A DNA stretch of 64,000 bases, taken from Achromobacter sp. B7 (GTDB lineage Bacteria; Pseudomonadota; Gammaproteobacteria; Burkholderiales; Burkholderiaceae_B). Each line of letters starts with the position of its first letter. Positions within the stretch are counted from its first letter, which is position 1. The notes below the pieces were generated by a model that did no database searches, was not told the DNA's origin, and saw only the letters and a program-made list of their open reading frames with translations. Below are positions 1-9,727 of the stretch, piece after piece. The stretch spans positions 4,154,001 through 4,218,000 of the forward strand of contig NZ_CP032084.1 of assembly GCF_003600685.1 (NCBI RefSeq), given 5' to 3'. The translations under genes and the position numbers were made by a program.

Positions 1-99
1 CACCTTGCCGTGCATGGCGCGTCGTTGGGCGCCACGGTGTACACGAAGGTGGTTGCCGATAACAGGAACGAGCCCGGCAAGGCCGACGCAACGGCTTGA
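1..99 (+). CDS. C-terminal fragment of an unidentified protein
   Basis: An open frame runs in from the left edge and ends at a TGA at 97-99, giving about 32 residues that finish in ADATA. The fragment has no motif I recognise. It is followed after 19 bases by the 3' end of a gene on the other strand, so the two genes are convergent. The call rests only on the open frame and its position. Confidence 0.3.
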   Translation, partial: HLAVHGASLGATVYTKVVADNRNEPGKADATA

Positions 100-118
100 C
101 CGGATCCTGCTGCCTGGC

Positions 119-475
119 TCAGGCCTGCCCTTCCCGCTTGGCGCGGGCATGCGGATCGTTGATTTCCGTTTCCAGTTCGGCAATCAGCCAATCGAACCAG
201 CCCTTCTCGGTGCGGGCATACACCACGGCGGCGGGCGTCTTGCCGTCGCGCCAACCGGGTTGATGGGTGTCCATCCACGACGCCAGGCTCTTGTGCGGCG
301 CCAGCAGCCCCGACAACCAGTTCCACAGATAGTCCGGCACGTTACGGCGAAAGCCCTTTGCGCTGGCATACAGCGTGGGCTCCAGCGGCAGGCTGCCAGA
401 ACGGGCCAGCTTGGCCTGCACCCGGCGCAGCGTTTCGGCCGCCGCCTGCAATTGTTCGGTGCTGAGCTTTTTCAC
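119..475 (-). CDS. Conserved hypothetical protein, 118 aa
   Basis: A GTG start is preceded by AGGAG about eight bases upstream, which supports this start. The product is soluble and rich in Trp, Leu and Ala, with an N-terminal amphipathic helix (KKLSTEQLQAAAETLRRVQ). It shows no signal peptide, membrane segment or metal-binding motif. It lies just downstream of, and on the same strand as, the aldose epimerase-like gene with a gap of about 70 bases, so cotranscription is possible. I do not recognise the family. Confidence 0.6.
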   Translation of the reverse strand: MKKLSTEQLQAAAETLRRVQAKLARSGSLPLEPTLYASAKGFRRNVPDYLWNWLSGLLAPHKSLASWMDTHQPGWRDGKTPAAVVYARTEKGWFDWLIAELETEINDPHARAKREGQA

Positions 476-543
476 GTAGGAGACTCCTGGATTGGGGTTG
501 GCGGATTATCGCCGGAGGAAGCCGGCGTTTCCAAGCGCGGCGT

Positions 544-1509
544 TCAGCGTTGGCCGCGAGGCGGCGTCAGCACCATCAGCGCCGTGGCCGCAAAGCGCGC
601 CCCCGGTTCCAGCACCTGCATCCCCGTGCGGGTTTCACCGGCCGCCGCCAGGTTGAACGCGTCGGCCACATTGGTGACGGGTTCCACGCACAGAAATTGC
701 GATCCCGGCGCGGTGTAGACCACGACATGGGCAAAAGCCGGGTCCGCGTGCAACGCCAGTTCGTGCCCATCCGCCCAGTGCAGCGTGGCGCGCCCCTCCC
801 ATTGCGACAGATAGGTATCGCAACCTTCGGCCGACCAGCGCAACTCGCGCACATGCTTGACCCGGCTGCCCGTGGGCAACCCGTCGGCATCGGCGGGCCA
901 CACGCGCCGCGCGTTCAGTGTCACGCGTTCGGCGGTGAAGTACGGGTGGATGCCCAGCCCGCAAGGCATGGCGGAATCGCCCTGGTTGATGACGCTGAGC
1001 GACAGGCGCAAGCCGCGCGCGTCCAGCCGGTAGCGCTGAACGCATTCGAACGGCCAGGGCCAGCCCAGCACGCCCGCCGGCTGGGCCAGCACCAGGTCGA
1101 TGCTGTCGGCTGTGTGATTGCGCACCTGCCAGGGCTGAAACAGGCCCGCGCCGTGGATGGCTTGCGGCCGGCCGGGCACCGATTGCAGCGCGTGGCGCGC
1201 GCCATTGAACGTGAACACGCCGTTGCGGATGCGATTGGAATACGGCACCAGCGGGTAGGAGCCCGCGCGGGGCCACTTGCCGGCCGCCCATTCGGTGGCG
1301 GTCAGCGGCACGATCCAGTCGTGAGAGCCCGTGGACAAGCGGGTCAGCCGCCCGCCGCCACCCGGCGCGAACTCGGCCTGATGCGCCCCGCTGGAGATCG
1401 TCACGCGTGCGGCCGCGTTTATGGGGTCAGGAAATGGCGGGTCGGGAAAAGCAGGATCGGGCAAAGCGGGATCGGGTAAGGCGGGGTCGGGAAAGGGCAA
1501 GTCCGGCAT
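544..1509 (-). CDS. Aldose 1-epimerase family protein (galactose mutarotase-like)
   Basis: This 321-aa protein has the beta-sandwich mutarotase signature: the region [11 protein letters not shown], the sugar-binding/catalytic histidine in GLGIHPYF and the C-terminal acidic motif FLCVEPVTN. Such enzymes interconvert alpha and beta anomers of aldoses in the cytoplasm, or act on hexose 6-phosphates. I start at the ATG at 1509 (MPDLPF) because the frame further upstream runs antisense over mutS. The first 30 or so residues are an odd Pro-Asp-Pro repeat encoded by 15-bp tandem repeats, not part of the fold; a start downstream of the repeat is possible. The gene is divergent from mutS. Confidence 0.85.
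   Translation of the reverse strand: MPDLPFPDPALPDPALPDPAFPDPPFPDPINAAARVTISSGAHQAEFAPGGGGRLTRLSTGSHDWIVPLTATEWAAGKWPRAGSYPLVPYSNRIRNGVFTFNGARHALQSVPGRPQAIHGAGLFQPWQVRNHTADSIDLVLAQPAGVLGWPWPFECVQRYRLDARGLRLSLSVINQGDSAMPCGLGIHPYFTAERVTLNARRVWPADADGLPTGSRVKHVRELRWSAEGCDTYLSQWEGRATLHWADGHELALHADPAFAHVVVYTAPGSQFLCVEPVTNVADAFNLAAAGETRTGMQVLEPGARFAATALMVLTPPRGQR
1427..1503. repeat. 15-bp tandem repeat inside the epimerase N-terminus
   Basis: About five imperfect 15-bp units of the form GGGNAANGCNGGNTC follow head to tail. On the minus strand they encode the pentapeptide [15 protein letters not shown]. The period is a multiple of three, so unit gain or loss keeps the frame. Confidence 0.75.
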
Positions 1510-1629
1510 CTGGTGCTCCAACGGCCAACACAAGACCGCATCGTGCGATTGTGCCGTCGGCAGCGGGGCGCGGCAAATCCGTCCTGCTTGCCCCCGCACG
1601 CGCCCGCTCGCCCCGATACAATCACGGGC

Positions 1630-4284
1630 ATGAATTCCGCAACACAACTCACCGCCGCCGAGGCCCACGCGGGCCACACCCCCATGATGCAGCAATACCT
1701 CCGCCTGAAAGCGGAGGCCGGCCCCTTGCTGCTCTTCTACCGCATGGGCGACTTCTATGAAATGTTCTACGAAGACGCCGAGCGCGGCGCGCGCCTGCTC
1801 AACCTCACGCTGACCAAGCGGGGCTCGTCCAACGGCACGCCGATTCCCATGGCGGGCCTGCCCGTACACGCCATGGAGCAATACCTGGCGCGGCTGGTGG
1901 CCATGGGCGAATCCATTGCCATCTGCGAACAGATCGGCGACCCGGCCGCCTCCAAGGGCCCCGTCGAACGCCGCATCGTGCGCATCGTCACGCCCGGCAC
2001 ACTCACCGATGACGCGTTGCTGCCCGCCAAGGCGGATCGCGCGCTGGCGGCCGTGTTCGTGTCCGGCAACGCCCGCGCGCCGCGCGCCGGCCTGGCGTGG
2101 TTGAACCTGGCCAGCGGCGAATTCCGCGTCACCGAATGCGCGCCCGCGCAGCTGGAATCCGAACTGCACCGCATAGCGCCGGCCGAGATCGTCTGCGCCG
2201 ACAGCGCCGCGTTCGACTTTCCTTTCGACGGCGCGCGCTCGCGCGTGCCGGACTGGCATTTCGAAAACGATGGCGCGCGCGCGCATCTGCTGGCGCACTT
2301 CAAGACCGACACCCTGGCGGGCTTCGACATCGAAGACATGCCCGCGGGCATCTGCGCCGCCGGCGCCCTGCTGCGCTATGCGGCACGCACGCAATCGCAG
2401 GCGCTGGCCCACGTGCAAAGCCTGTCCGCCGAACGGCCGGGCCAGTACGTGCTGCTGGACCCGGTGACCCGCCGCAACCTGGAACTGACCCAAACGCTGT
2501 CGGGCGAAGACGCCCCCACGCTGTTCTCGCTGCTGGACGGCTGCCGCACGCCGATGGGCAGCCGGCTGCTGCGCCGCTGGCTGCATCACCCCTTGCGTGA
2601 AAACGATCAGGCGCTGGCGCGCCAGCAGGCCATTTCGGCGCTGCTGGCAGGCCGCATGGACGTTGAGCAGACCTTCGGGTCCGCCAGTGTGCTGGAATCG
2701 CTGCGCGCCGCGCTGAATGCGTTTCCTGACATCGAGCGCATCGCGGCGCGCCTGGCGCTGCGCTCGGTACGCCCCCGCGAACTGGCCAGCCTACGCGATG
2801 CGCTGCAATCGCTGCCCGCGTTGCGCGACCTGGTCGAACCCATGGCAGCGTCGCCGCGCCTGGGCGAACTGATCTCGCACCTGTCCGTGGACCCCGCGCT
2901 GGCCGCTTTGCTGGTGCGCGCCATTGCGCCGGAACCGGCCGTCGCCATTCGCGACGGCGGCGTGCTGGCCGCCGGGTTCGATGCCGAACTTGACGAGCTG
3001 CGCGGCCTGGCCGCCGATGGCGGCGATTTCCTGCTGCAACTGGAAGCGCGCGAACGCGAACGCACCGGCATCAGCAACCTGCGCGTGGAATTCAACCGCG
3101 TGCACGGCTTCTATATTGAAGTGACCAAGGGCCAGACCGCCAAGGTGCCCGAAGACTACCGCCGCCGCCAGACGCTGAAAAACGCCGAACGCTACATCAC
3201 GCCCGAACTTAAAACGTGGGAAGACAAGGTGCTGTCCGCGCAAGACCGTTCGCTGGCGCGCGAAAAGTGGCTGTTCGAGCAATTGCTGGACGTGCTGGCC
3301 GAACACGTGCGGCCGTTGTCGGACTGCGCCGCCGCGCTGGCCGAGCTGGATTCCTTGTCCGCCCTGGCCGAGCACGCGCGCCGTCACGACTGGATCGCGC
3401 CCGAGCTGTCCGAGAACGCCGACATCGACATCGACGCTGGCCGCCACCCTGTGGTGGAACACGCCATTGAACGCTTCACGCCCAACGGTTGCCGGCTGGA
3501 CCCGGCGCGTCGCATGTTGCTGATCACCGGCCCGAACATGGGCGGTAAGTCGACGTACATGCGGCAGGTGGCGCTGATTGTGCTGTTGGCGCGCATCGGC
3601 AGTTTCGTGCCGGCCGCGCGGGCTCGCATCGGCAAGATCGATCGCATCTTCACCCGCATCGGCGCGGCCGACGACCTGGCGGGCGGGCGCTCGACCTTCA
3701 TGATGGAAATGACCGAGGCCGCCGCCATCCTGTCGGCCAGCACGCCCAACAGCCTGGTGCTGATGGACGAGATCGGTCGCGGCACGTCCACCTATGACGG
3801 CCTGGCGCTGGCGTGGGCCATTGCCTGCCGCCTGCTGGCGCACAACCGCGCACTGACCCTGTTCGCCACCCACTACTTTGAACTGACGCGCCTGCCGGCC
3901 GAACAACCGGCATCGGCCAACGTGCACCTGGCCGCCGCCGAATCCGCGGCCGGCATCGTGTTCCTGCACGAAGTGCGCGAAGGCCCGGCCAGCCGCAGCT
4001 ACGGTATCCAGGTGGCGCAACGCGCGGGGGTGCCGGCCGCCGTCATCCGCCAGGCCACGCGCGAGCTGGAACGGCTGGAGGCGCAAGGCGCACCGACGCC
4101 GCAACTGGGCCTGTTTTCAGCGGCGGCGGACGCCGACGCGCACGCCTACGCCCAGGCTGATCGCGACGACGCCATCGAGGCGCTGGACGCACTGCGCGAA
4201 GAACTTGCCACGATCGACCCCGACAGCCTCACCCCGCGCGAAGCGCTGGACGCTCTCTACCGCCTGAAGAAGCACCTTCAATGA
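1630..4284 (+). CDS. mutS: DNA mismatch repair protein MutS
   Basis: This 884-aa ATPase recognises mismatches and small loops and recruits MutL. The N-terminal mismatch-binding domain has the GDFYEMF motif with the wedge Phe42 and Glu44. The core and clamp follow, then the ATPase with Walker [10 protein letters not shown] near residue 634, Walker [17 protein letters not shown] and the ATHYFELT segment. A short C-terminal region ends in the DALYRLKK type tail. I chose the ATG at 1630; the open frame extends upstream but only across the divergent intergenic region. Its TGA overlaps the ATG of the next gene (ATGA), so the two are translationally coupled. Length fits the family. Confidence 0.98.
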   Translation: MNSATQLTAAEAHAGHTPMMQQYLRLKAEAGPLLLFYRMGDFYEMFYEDAERGARLLNLTLTKRGSSNGTPIPMAGLPVHAMEQYLARLVAMGESIAICEQIGDPAASKGPVERRIVRIVTPGTLTDDALLPAKADRALAAVFVSGNARAPRAGLAWLNLASGEFRVTECAPAQLESELHRIAPAEIVCADSAAFDFPFDGARSRVPDWHFENDGARAHLLAHFKTDTLAGFDIEDMPAGICAAGALLRYAARTQSQALAHVQSLSAERPGQYVLLDPVTRRNLELTQTLSGEDAPTLFSLLDGCRTPMGSRLLRRWLHHPLRENDQALARQQAISALLAGRMDVEQTFGSASVLESLRAALNAFPDIERIAARLALRSVRPRELASLRDALQSLPALRDLVEPMAASPRLGELISHLSVDPALAALLVRAIAPEPAVAIRDGGVLAAGFDAELDELRGLAADGGDFLLQLEARERERTGISNLRVEFNRVHGFYIEVTKGQTAKVPEDYRRRQTLKNAERYITPELKTWEDKVLSAQDRSLAREKWLFEQLLDVLAEHVRPLSDCAAALAELDSLSALAEHARRHDWIAPELSENADIDIDAGRHPVVEHAIERFTPNGCRLDPARRMLLITGPNMGGKSTYMRQVALIVLLARIGSFVPAARARIGKIDRIFTRIGAADDLAGGRSTFMMEMTEAAAILSASTPNSLVLMDEIGRGTSTYDGLALAWAIACRLLAHNRALTLFATHYFELTRLPAEQPASANVHLAAAESAAGIVFLHEVREGPASRSYGIQVAQRAGVPAAVIRQATRELERLEAQGAPTPQLGLFSAAADADAHAYAQADRDDAIEALDALREELATIDPDSLTPREALDALYRLKKHLQ

Positions 4285-5474
4285 ACCTTGACCAACCCCT
4301 GCCGCTGTTAGGCGACCAAAGCCCGAACGACTTCATGCGCCGCTACTGGCAGCGCAAGCCGCTGCTGATTCGTCAGGCCATCCCGGGCTTTCAACCGCCG
4401 CTGACCATCGCCGCCATCAAGAAGCTGGCGCGACGCGACGATGTGGAATCGCGCCTGATCTGGCGCGAAAACGGCGAATGGCAAATGGAAAACGGCCCCT
4501 TTGCGCGCCTGCCCAAAGACAATGAGGGCGACTGGACGCTGCTGGTGCAAAGCGTGGACCTGCTCAGCGACGCCGCATCCGAACTTATGGGCTTGTTCCG
4601 CTTCATTCCGGACGCCCGCCTGGACGACGTGATGATCAGCATCGCCAGCCATGGCGGCGGCGTGGGCCCGCACTTCGACAGCTACGACGTCTTCCTGCTG
4701 CAAGCGGCGGGCGAACGCGAATGGCGCTATGGCCGGCAAAAAGACCTGTCCCTGGAACCCGGCCTGCCGCTGAAGATCCTCAGCAACTTCCAGCCCGAGG
4801 AAAAGGCCGTGCTGGCGCCGGGCGACATGCTGTACCTGCCGCCCCAGGCCGCGCATGACGGCGTTGCCATGGGCGATGGCTGCATGACGATCTCGATCGG
4901 CTTTCGCGCGCCTACGCAGGCCATCCTGGCGCGCGGGCTGCTTGAAGCCGCCGCCGACCAGGTCATGGCGCGCGTGGGCTTGCTGGGCGGCCCGTATGGT
5001 GAACCCGCCCTGCCCGGTCCGAAGCTGTCCGCCGTCTACCGCGACCCGGGCCAACCCGCCGTCGACACCCCGGCTGCGCTGCCGGATGCGCTGGTGGCGG
5101 CCACGCTGGAAACCGTGGAAAAACTGCGTTTTGACGATGCGCTGGCTTCGCGCTTTCTGGGTTGCTGGCTGACCGAACCGCACAACCAAAGCGTCTTCGA
5201 CGCGCCCGAAGACGTGCAGGTGGATCTGGAAGAAGACTGGCCCGCGTCCGGTCGCCTGGTGCTGGACCGCCGCAGCCGCATGCTGTATCGCGGCAAGCAG
5301 CTTTTCATCAACGGCGAAACCGCCATGACGCCCGCCGGCGCCGCGCTGCGCACGCTGGCCGACGCTCGTAGCCTGGACTGCGCCGACCCCGCCTGCGCAA
5401 AGCTGTCGGAAGAGGCCCGTTCGTGCCTGGCCGATTGGCTGGACTCCGGGTGGATTCATTACGTGGCGGCGTAG
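4281..5474 (+). CDS. JmjC/cupin ribosomal protein oxygenase, RoxA (YcfD)-like
   Basis: This 397-aa protein has the cupin_4/JmjC fold. The facial triad is readable as His131 and Asp133 in [10 protein letters not shown] and His192 in PPQAAHDGV, matching the HxD...H iron site of Fe(II)/2-oxoglutarate oxygenases. Homologues hydroxylate an arginine of ribosomal protein uL16; that substrate is inferred by family. The C-terminal half is the dimerisation and winged-helix part. It overlaps mutS by ATGA, so both are likely made from one transcript. A function in mismatch repair is not implied by the pairing. Confidence 0.88.
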   Translation: MNLDQPLPLLGDQSPNDFMRRYWQRKPLLIRQAIPGFQPPLTIAAIKKLARRDDVESRLIWRENGEWQMENGPFARLPKDNEGDWTLLVQSVDLLSDAASELMGLFRFIPDARLDDVMISIASHGGGVGPHFDSYDVFLLQAAGEREWRYGRQKDLSLEPGLPLKILSNFQPEEKAVLAPGDMLYLPPQAAHDGVAMGDGCMTISIGFRAPTQAILARGLLEAAADQVMARVGLLGGPYGEPALPGPKLSAVYRDPGQPAVDTPAALPDALVAATLETVEKLRFDDALASRFLGCWLTEPHNQSVFDAPEDVQVDLEEDWPASGRLVLDRRSRMLYRGKQLFINGETAMTPAGAALRTLADARSLDCADPACAKLSEEARSCLADWLDSGWIHYVAA

Positions 5475-5691
5475 TATCCGGACACGCCCACGTATCGGAT
5501 TCGGACAGAACGCAATCAGATCCATGCGTGGGGACACATAAGGAAAGAGATAACACGAAGCTGAAAGGTTTGTTGCCGTTGGGATGCGACCTTTTTAACT
5601 TTCACACGCGCTGCGGCGTCAGCTTCCTGTAGCCTGACTTCTGGTTTCCCCTAAGGGGGTTTCAAGAGTCGTCATCTACAGGAGTCCAAAA

Positions 5692-5913
5692 ATGATGAGC
5701 AAAACCTTGATTATTGCTTCGGTGCTGGCCGTTGCGCTCAGCGCTTGCAACAAGAAGGAAGATGCCCCGGCGGCGCCCGCGACCACCCCTGGCGCCAGCA
5801 CGCCGGCCCCCTCGACCACGCCTCCGGCCACGTCGCCGGCCCCGACTTCGCCTGGCACCACGCCTGGCGGCGGTTCGAATACCCCGGGCGGCTCGACCAC
5901 CCCGGCGTCTTAA
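5692..5913 (+). CDS. Small lipoprotein with Pro/Thr/Ser-rich tail
   Basis: This 73-aa product has a lipoprotein signal peptide with lipobox LSAC, Cys at residue 19 (18 if the second ATG is used), followed by a charged KKED and a low-complexity tail of Pro, Thr, Ser, Ala and Gly. The tail looks like an unstructured wall- or periplasm-spanning linker. AGGAG lies eight bases before the ATG. Two ATGs are adjacent, so the start is uncertain by one residue. A strong terminator follows within 30 bases, which makes it a monocistronic unit. The function is not recognised; such small lipoproteins are common in the genus. Confidence 0.8.
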   Translation: MMSKTLIIASVLAVALSACNKKEDAPAAPATTPGASTPAPSTTPPATSPAPTSPGTTPGGGSNTPGGSTTPAS

Positions 5914-5940
5914 TAAAACAGAGACGAACCCCCGCTCTGA

Positions 5941-5988
5941 AGACGCAAAAAAGCCCCGGCAAGAAGTTGCCGGGGCTTTTTTGCGTCT
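5941..5988. terminator. Bidirectional intrinsic terminator, 22-bp perfect stem
   Basis: Bases 5941-5962 and 5967-5988 are exact inverted repeats around a GAAG loop. The GCCCCGGC core is flanked by A6 and T6, so it can stop transcription in both directions. It ends the small lipoprotein transcript. Confidence 0.95.
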
Positions 5989-6086
5989 GCGCGCGATGCG
6001 GGGTGGGAAGAGCCGTGCACAGCGGCGATGCCCTGCCCATCAAAGGCATCGGCTGGTCCGTCCGTCCCCAACCAGGGCGGCGCTGC

Positions 6087-6114
6087 AAAGAAAAGGCCCC
6101 CATCTGGGGGCCTT
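6087..6114 (-). terminator. Intrinsic terminator of the dapA-bamC operon
   Basis: A nine-bp stem (6093-6101 with 6106-6114) has a four-base loop. On the minus strand it is followed by a T-rich run (TTTTCTTT). It lies 46 bases past the bamC stop codon. Confidence 0.85.
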
Positions 6115-6159
6115 GGGCATTGCCGGCCGGGGCGCATGGCACCGGCCGAGATCGCCTGA

Positions 6160-7284
6160 TTACATCTTGTCCTTCAGCACGCTCAGCAGGCGCTGGGCGG
6201 TAGCGCTGCTGTCGCGCGCACCGTTGGCGTCCAGCACCGTCACCGTGGTCTGGTCGCCCGTGGCGGCCAGGTGGATGCGGAACTGAGGCGCTCCGGCCTT
6301 CTTGTCGCCCGAGAACATGCGGCTGAAGAAGCCCGGCTGCTCGTTCTTTTCGCCGGTGTCGGTATCGACGTAGCGCACGAAGTAGTCGCCCGTGGAGCGG
6401 TCGCGGTCGTCGACGGCAAAGCCGCCGCCGTCCAGGGCCACGCCGACACGGCGCCAAGCGCGGTCGAACGATTCAGCCACCAGCAACGAGGCGCCTTGGG
6501 AACGGACGTCTTCCTGCACGGCCGGCTTTTGCGGCGAGGCTTCGGCCTGCTGCACCAGCTTGCGGGCGTTGTCCACGTCGGAACCCAGGTAGACCATCAT
6601 GCGCGCCAGCATGGCGGCGTTCAGGCCCGGATCTTCCTTGCCGTTCTGCCACTGCACCTGGCCGCCGTCGGAACCGACGCGCTTTTCAAGCATCTGGCGA
6701 TGGCTGACGTAGACCTCGGTGTGGCCGTTCACGCGTTCGACGCGGGTACGGAATTTTTCACGTTCGCCGCTATCCCAGGCCGATTCCAGCACGGCGCCCA
6801 ATGCCTGGCGCAACCAGCTTTCCGGAATCTTGGCGCGGTTTTCCGCCCAGTCGGTTTCGATCAGGCCGGCCGACGGGTTGTTGCTGGCCACGGTGAAGCC
6901 GTTTTCGGTCCAGAAGTCGACCAGACGCGGAAAGACGTCTTCCGGCGCGCGGTCAACGACGAGCCAGCGCAGGTCGCCGTCGCGTTCGACACGCATGTCC
7001 TGGCGGCCGGGCAGCACGTTGCTGGTCTTGGGCGCGGTGGCTTGCGCCTGGCCCTGCTGCTGAAACTGCGAGTACGTCGTCGAGCCCGAAGCGGGCGCGC
7101 GATAACGCGGGTCGCTGTTGGCCTGAGTCAGATCCGGCGGGATGCTCAGAGGCTCTCCACGCTGGGTGACGGCGCTCTTGTAGTTGACGGATTCTTCATT
7201 GCCCAGGAATTGATTGACCTCGCTGCAGCCGGCCAATAACACCAGAGACATCAATGCCGACAAACCGGCATGACGTTTGTTCAT
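6160..7284 (-). CDS. bamC: Outer membrane assembly lipoprotein BamC
   Basis: This 374-aa lipoprotein of the BAM complex has lipobox LLAGC, followed by the conserved unstructured N-terminal region (YKSAVTQRGEPLSIPPDLT) that lies along BamD. Two helix-grip domains follow: roughly residues 95-215 (DLRWLVVDRAPEDVFPRLVDF) and 255-374 (LLVAESFDRAWRRVGVALD). I place the start at the ATG at 7284 because GTGAGGA sits just upstream; a GTG at 7296 would overlap that ribosome site. It lies 17 bases after dapA, the classical dapA-nlpB order, and ends in a terminator. Confidence is high from both sequence and order. Confidence 0.93.
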   Translation of the reverse strand: MNKRHAGLSALMSLVLLAGCSEVNQFLGNEESVNYKSAVTQRGEPLSIPPDLTQANSDPRYRAPASGSTTYSQFQQQGQAQATAPKTSNVLPGRQDMRVERDGDLRWLVVDRAPEDVFPRLVDFWTENGFTVASNNPSAGLIETDWAENRAKIPESWLRQALGAVLESAWDSGEREKFRTRVERVNGHTEVYVSHRQMLEKRVGSDGGQVQWQNGKEDPGLNAAMLARMMVYLGSDVDNARKLVQQAEASPQKPAVQEDVRSQGASLLVAESFDRAWRRVGVALDGGGFAVDDRDRSTGDYFVRYVDTDTGEKNEQPGFFSRMFSGDKKAGAPQFRIHLAATGDQTTVTVLDANGARDSSATAQRLLSVLKDKM

Positions 7285-7301
7285 ACGTATCCTCACGATA
7301 T

Positions 7302-8207
7302 TTAGAGCAGACCCGTTTCCTGGAGCGCGCGACGCACGACTTCGTGGTTCTGCGTACCCAGTTCAACCAGCGGAAGCCGGTAGCCCAGTGCGCTGCGGCC
7401 CATTTCGGCCAGCGCCCACTTGACGGGGATGGGATTGGCTTCAACAAACAAAGCCTTGTTCAGACGCGCCAGATAGGCATTAAGTTCACGCACCTTGGGC
7501 ACGTCGCCCGCCAATGCGGCGGCACAGAGGTCGCGCATGAGCTTGGGCGCCACGTTGGCGGTCACGGAGATATTGCCGCGCGCGCCCAGCAGGATCAGGG
7601 CGGCGGCAGTGGGGTCGTCGCCGCTGAAAACTTGGAACGTGTCCGGCGCTTCACGCAGCAGCAAGCCGCCGCGCGCGATGTCGCCGGTGGCGTCCTTGAT
7701 GCCGATGATGCCGGGCACCTGCGCCAGGCGCAGGACCGTTTCATTGGTCATGTCGGCCACGGTGCGGCCGGGCACGTTGTACAGGATGGTCGGCAGGTCG
7801 ACGGCTTCCGCGATCGCGCGGAAGTGACGGTACAAGCCCTCTTGCGAGGGCTTGTTGTAGTAAGGAACGACCGACAGGCCGGCCTGCGCGCCCACGGCCT
7901 TGGCGTGGTTGGTTAGGTGGATGGCTTCGTCGGTGGAGTTGGCGCCCACGCCGGCGATGACCGGGATGCGGCCCGCGGCATGTTCCACCGCTACGCGAAT
8001 CAGCTCCGCGTGTTCTTCCATGGAAACCGTGGGCGACTCCCCGGTGGTGCCCACCACCACGAGTGCGTCGGTTCCTTCCTGGACGTGCCAGTCGATCAAT
8101 GACCGGTAGGCAGCGTAGTCCAGGCTGCCGTCGGGCTGCATGGGAGTGACCAGGGCCACCAAGCTGCCCTGGAAATTAACGCCTGCGGCGGATGCAGGGG
8201 ATGCCAT
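7302..8207 (-). CDS. dapA: 4-hydroxy-tetrahydrodipicolinate synthase
   Basis: This 301-aa (beta/alpha)8 class I aldolase condenses pyruvate with aspartate semialdehyde in lysine and diaminopimelate synthesis. The motif GTTGES binds pyruvate, Tyr143 lies in ILYNVPGRT and the Schiff-base Lys171 in IGIKDATGD. The ATG at 8207 gives the usual N-terminus ([13 protein letters not shown]); the longer open frame lacks support and would start in the upstream gap. It precedes bamC by 17 bases and follows the site-2 protease gene by 87 bases, all on one strand. Confidence 0.95.
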   Translation of the reverse strand: MASPASAAGVNFQGSLVALVTPMQPDGSLDYAAYRSLIDWHVQEGTDALVVVGTTGESPTVSMEEHAELIRVAVEHAAGRIPVIAGVGANSTDEAIHLTNHAKAVGAQAGLSVVPYYNKPSQEGLYRHFRAIAEAVDLPTILYNVPGRTVADMTNETVLRLAQVPGIIGIKDATGDIARGGLLLREAPDTFQVFSGDDPTAAALILLGARGNISVTANVAPKLMRDLCAAALAGDVPKVRELNAYLARLNKALFVEANPIPVKWALAEMGRSALGYRLPLVELGTQNHEVVRRALQETGLL

Positions 8208-8294
8208 AAATGTAGGGCTCCAACGCCCCGCGGCAGGATGCCCCAGGGCCAGAATCAAAGAAACCGCTGAGTTTAACGGATATTGGATGAAATC

Positions 8295-8942
8295 CTACAG
8301 AAACCACTGGACGATAGTCGTTCCAAGTTCATACACCGGGCGCATCAAAAGCCACAGCACATCCGTGACCAGCAGGACGATCACGATGACCAGCCCATAC
8401 GGCTCTATTTTTGAGTATTGCCAGGCCAGACGGTTCGGCAGCAGGCTGAACAGGATACGTCCCCCATCCAGCGGCAGGATGGGCAGCAGGTTCAGCGCCA
8501 TCAGCACCAGATTGATGTTCACGCCCGCCACGCCCATCTGGAACCAGAACGATTCCTGCATGCCGGATTCCAGCATCAGCCGCAGCGAAAAGGCCCACAA
8601 AATCGCCATGAAAAGGTTGGCGGCGGGACCGGCCAGCGCCACCCAGAGCATGTCGCGCTTGGGGCGGCGCAGGCGCCCGAAATCCACCGGCACGGGCTTG
8701 GCCCAGCCGAACAACATGCCGGGGCTGCCCAGCAGTTTGGACGCCAGAAGAATTGCCATCGGCACCAGCAGCGTGCCGATCGGATCGATGTGCCGGGCGG
8801 GATTCAGGCTGACACGGCCGGCTTCATAGGCCGTGGGGTCGCCGAACATGCGAGCCACGTAGCCGTGGGCGGCCTCGTGCAGCGTGATGGCGAAAATGAC
8901 CGGTATCGCGTAGACCGCAATGGTTTGGATGATGTCGTTCAT
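8295..8942 (-). CDS. Site-2 protease family (M50) membrane metalloprotease
   Basis: This 215-aa polytopic membrane protein has the zinc-binding motif HEAAH (residues 22-26) in the first membrane segment, and the second active-site motif LPLDGGR in a later segment. No PDZ or CBS domain is visible, so it belongs to the short group of M50 proteases that cut within the bilayer. Its substrate is unknown. It sits between a YciO-like gene and dapA on the same strand, a common arrangement in this group of bacteria. Confidence 0.9.
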   Translation of the reverse strand: MNDIIQTIAVYAIPVIFAITLHEAAHGYVARMFGDPTAYEAGRVSLNPARHIDPIGTLLVPMAILLASKLLGSPGMLFGWAKPVPVDFGRLRRPKRDMLWVALAGPAANLFMAILWAFSLRLMLESGMQESFWFQMGVAGVNINLVLMALNLLPILPLDGGRILFSLLPNRLAWQYSKIEPYGLVIVIVLLVTDVLWLLMRPVYELGTTIVQWFL

Positions 8943-8966
8943 GGCGAACCGGATTGTAGATGAGCC

Positions 8967-8990
8967 GCGTGCCGGCGGGGGCCGGCACGC
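8967..8990. other. Stable hairpin between the YciO-like and M50 genes
   Basis: A perfect ten-bp GC-rich inverted repeat encloses a GGGG loop. No U-run follows on either strand, so it is not a standard terminator. It may stabilise or process the minus-strand mRNA. Confidence 0.5.
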
Positions 8991-9014
8991 AAGGGCAAAA
9001 CAGTAAAAGGGGAA

Positions 9015-9641
9015 TCAGGCAAGGCCAAGCGTGGCCGGGTCGCCGCGGCCCACGCGCACCACGACGGGATCGTCGCTGGTGAGGTCAATGACGGTGGTGG
9101 GGGACTGCGCGCACGCGCCGGCGTCGATGATGGCGGCCAGCTGATGGTCGTAGCGTTCGCGGATGGCCTCGGCGTCGTTCAGGGCCTCGGTTTCGTCCTT
9201 GGGGATCAACGTGGTGGACAACAGCGGCGCGCCGACTTGCTCGAGCAGGCCGAGCATCACGGCGTGATCGGGCACGCGTATGCCGATCGTCTTGCGCGAC
9301 GGATGCGAGACGCGTCGCGGCACTTCCTTGGTGGCTTCCAGAATGAAGGTCCACGGACCCGGCGTGGCGGCCTTCAGCAAGCGATATTGCTTGTTGTCGA
9401 CGCGCGCGAAATGGCCGATTTCAGCCAGGTCGCGGCACAGCAAAGTCAGGTGATGTCTTTCGTCCAGACCGCGTAGCCGGCGCAAGCCGTCCGCGGCGTC
9501 CTTGTCGTCCAGCCGTGCGACAACGGCGTAGCTGGAATCGGTGGGTACGGCCACAAGGCCCCCATCGTTCAGCCATTGGGCTGCCTGCTTGAGCAGGCGA
9601 GGTTGAGGATTCGCAGGATGAATAGATAAATACAGAGCCAT
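9015..9641 (-). CDS. YrdC/Sua5/YciO-family L-threonylcarbamoyladenylate synthase-like protein
   Basis: This 208-aa protein has the Sua5-YciO-YrdC fold: GGLVAVPTDSSYAVV near the N-terminus, the LRGLDERHHLTLLCRDL loop, PGPWTFIL and KTIGIRVPDH. Length and motifs resemble YciO more than YrdC or Sua5, so it may be a paralogue rather than the enzyme that makes the tRNA t6A precursor. It is first in a run of minus-strand genes leading to dapA-bamC. The exact substrate cannot be settled from sequence. Confidence 0.85.
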   Translation of the reverse strand: MALYLSIHPANPQPRLLKQAAQWLNDGGLVAVPTDSSYAVVARLDDKDAADGLRRLRGLDERHHLTLLCRDLAEIGHFARVDNKQYRLLKAATPGPWTFILEATKEVPRRVSHPSRKTIGIRVPDHAVMLGLLEQVGAPLLSTTLIPKDETEALNDAEAIRERYDHQLAAIIDAGACAQSPTTVIDLTSDDPVVVRVGRGDPATLGLA

Positions 9642-9727
9642 GGGTTTATCCTAACACTCTTGAATGCCGCCCAGTAAAGCGCGGCGATGCAAAATGGCGG
9701 GAACGCCGACCCGCCCGGAGAAACAGT

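Noticed and set aside
1513..2589. Long minus-strand frame that would extend the aldose epimerase gene upstream into mutS
   Set aside because: The extension is Arg/Gln/Gly-rich antisense of mutS with no family similarity; the ATG at 1509 gives the enzyme.
8967..8990. Terminator between the YciO-like and M50 genes
   Set aside because: The hairpin is strong but has no T-run on either strand.
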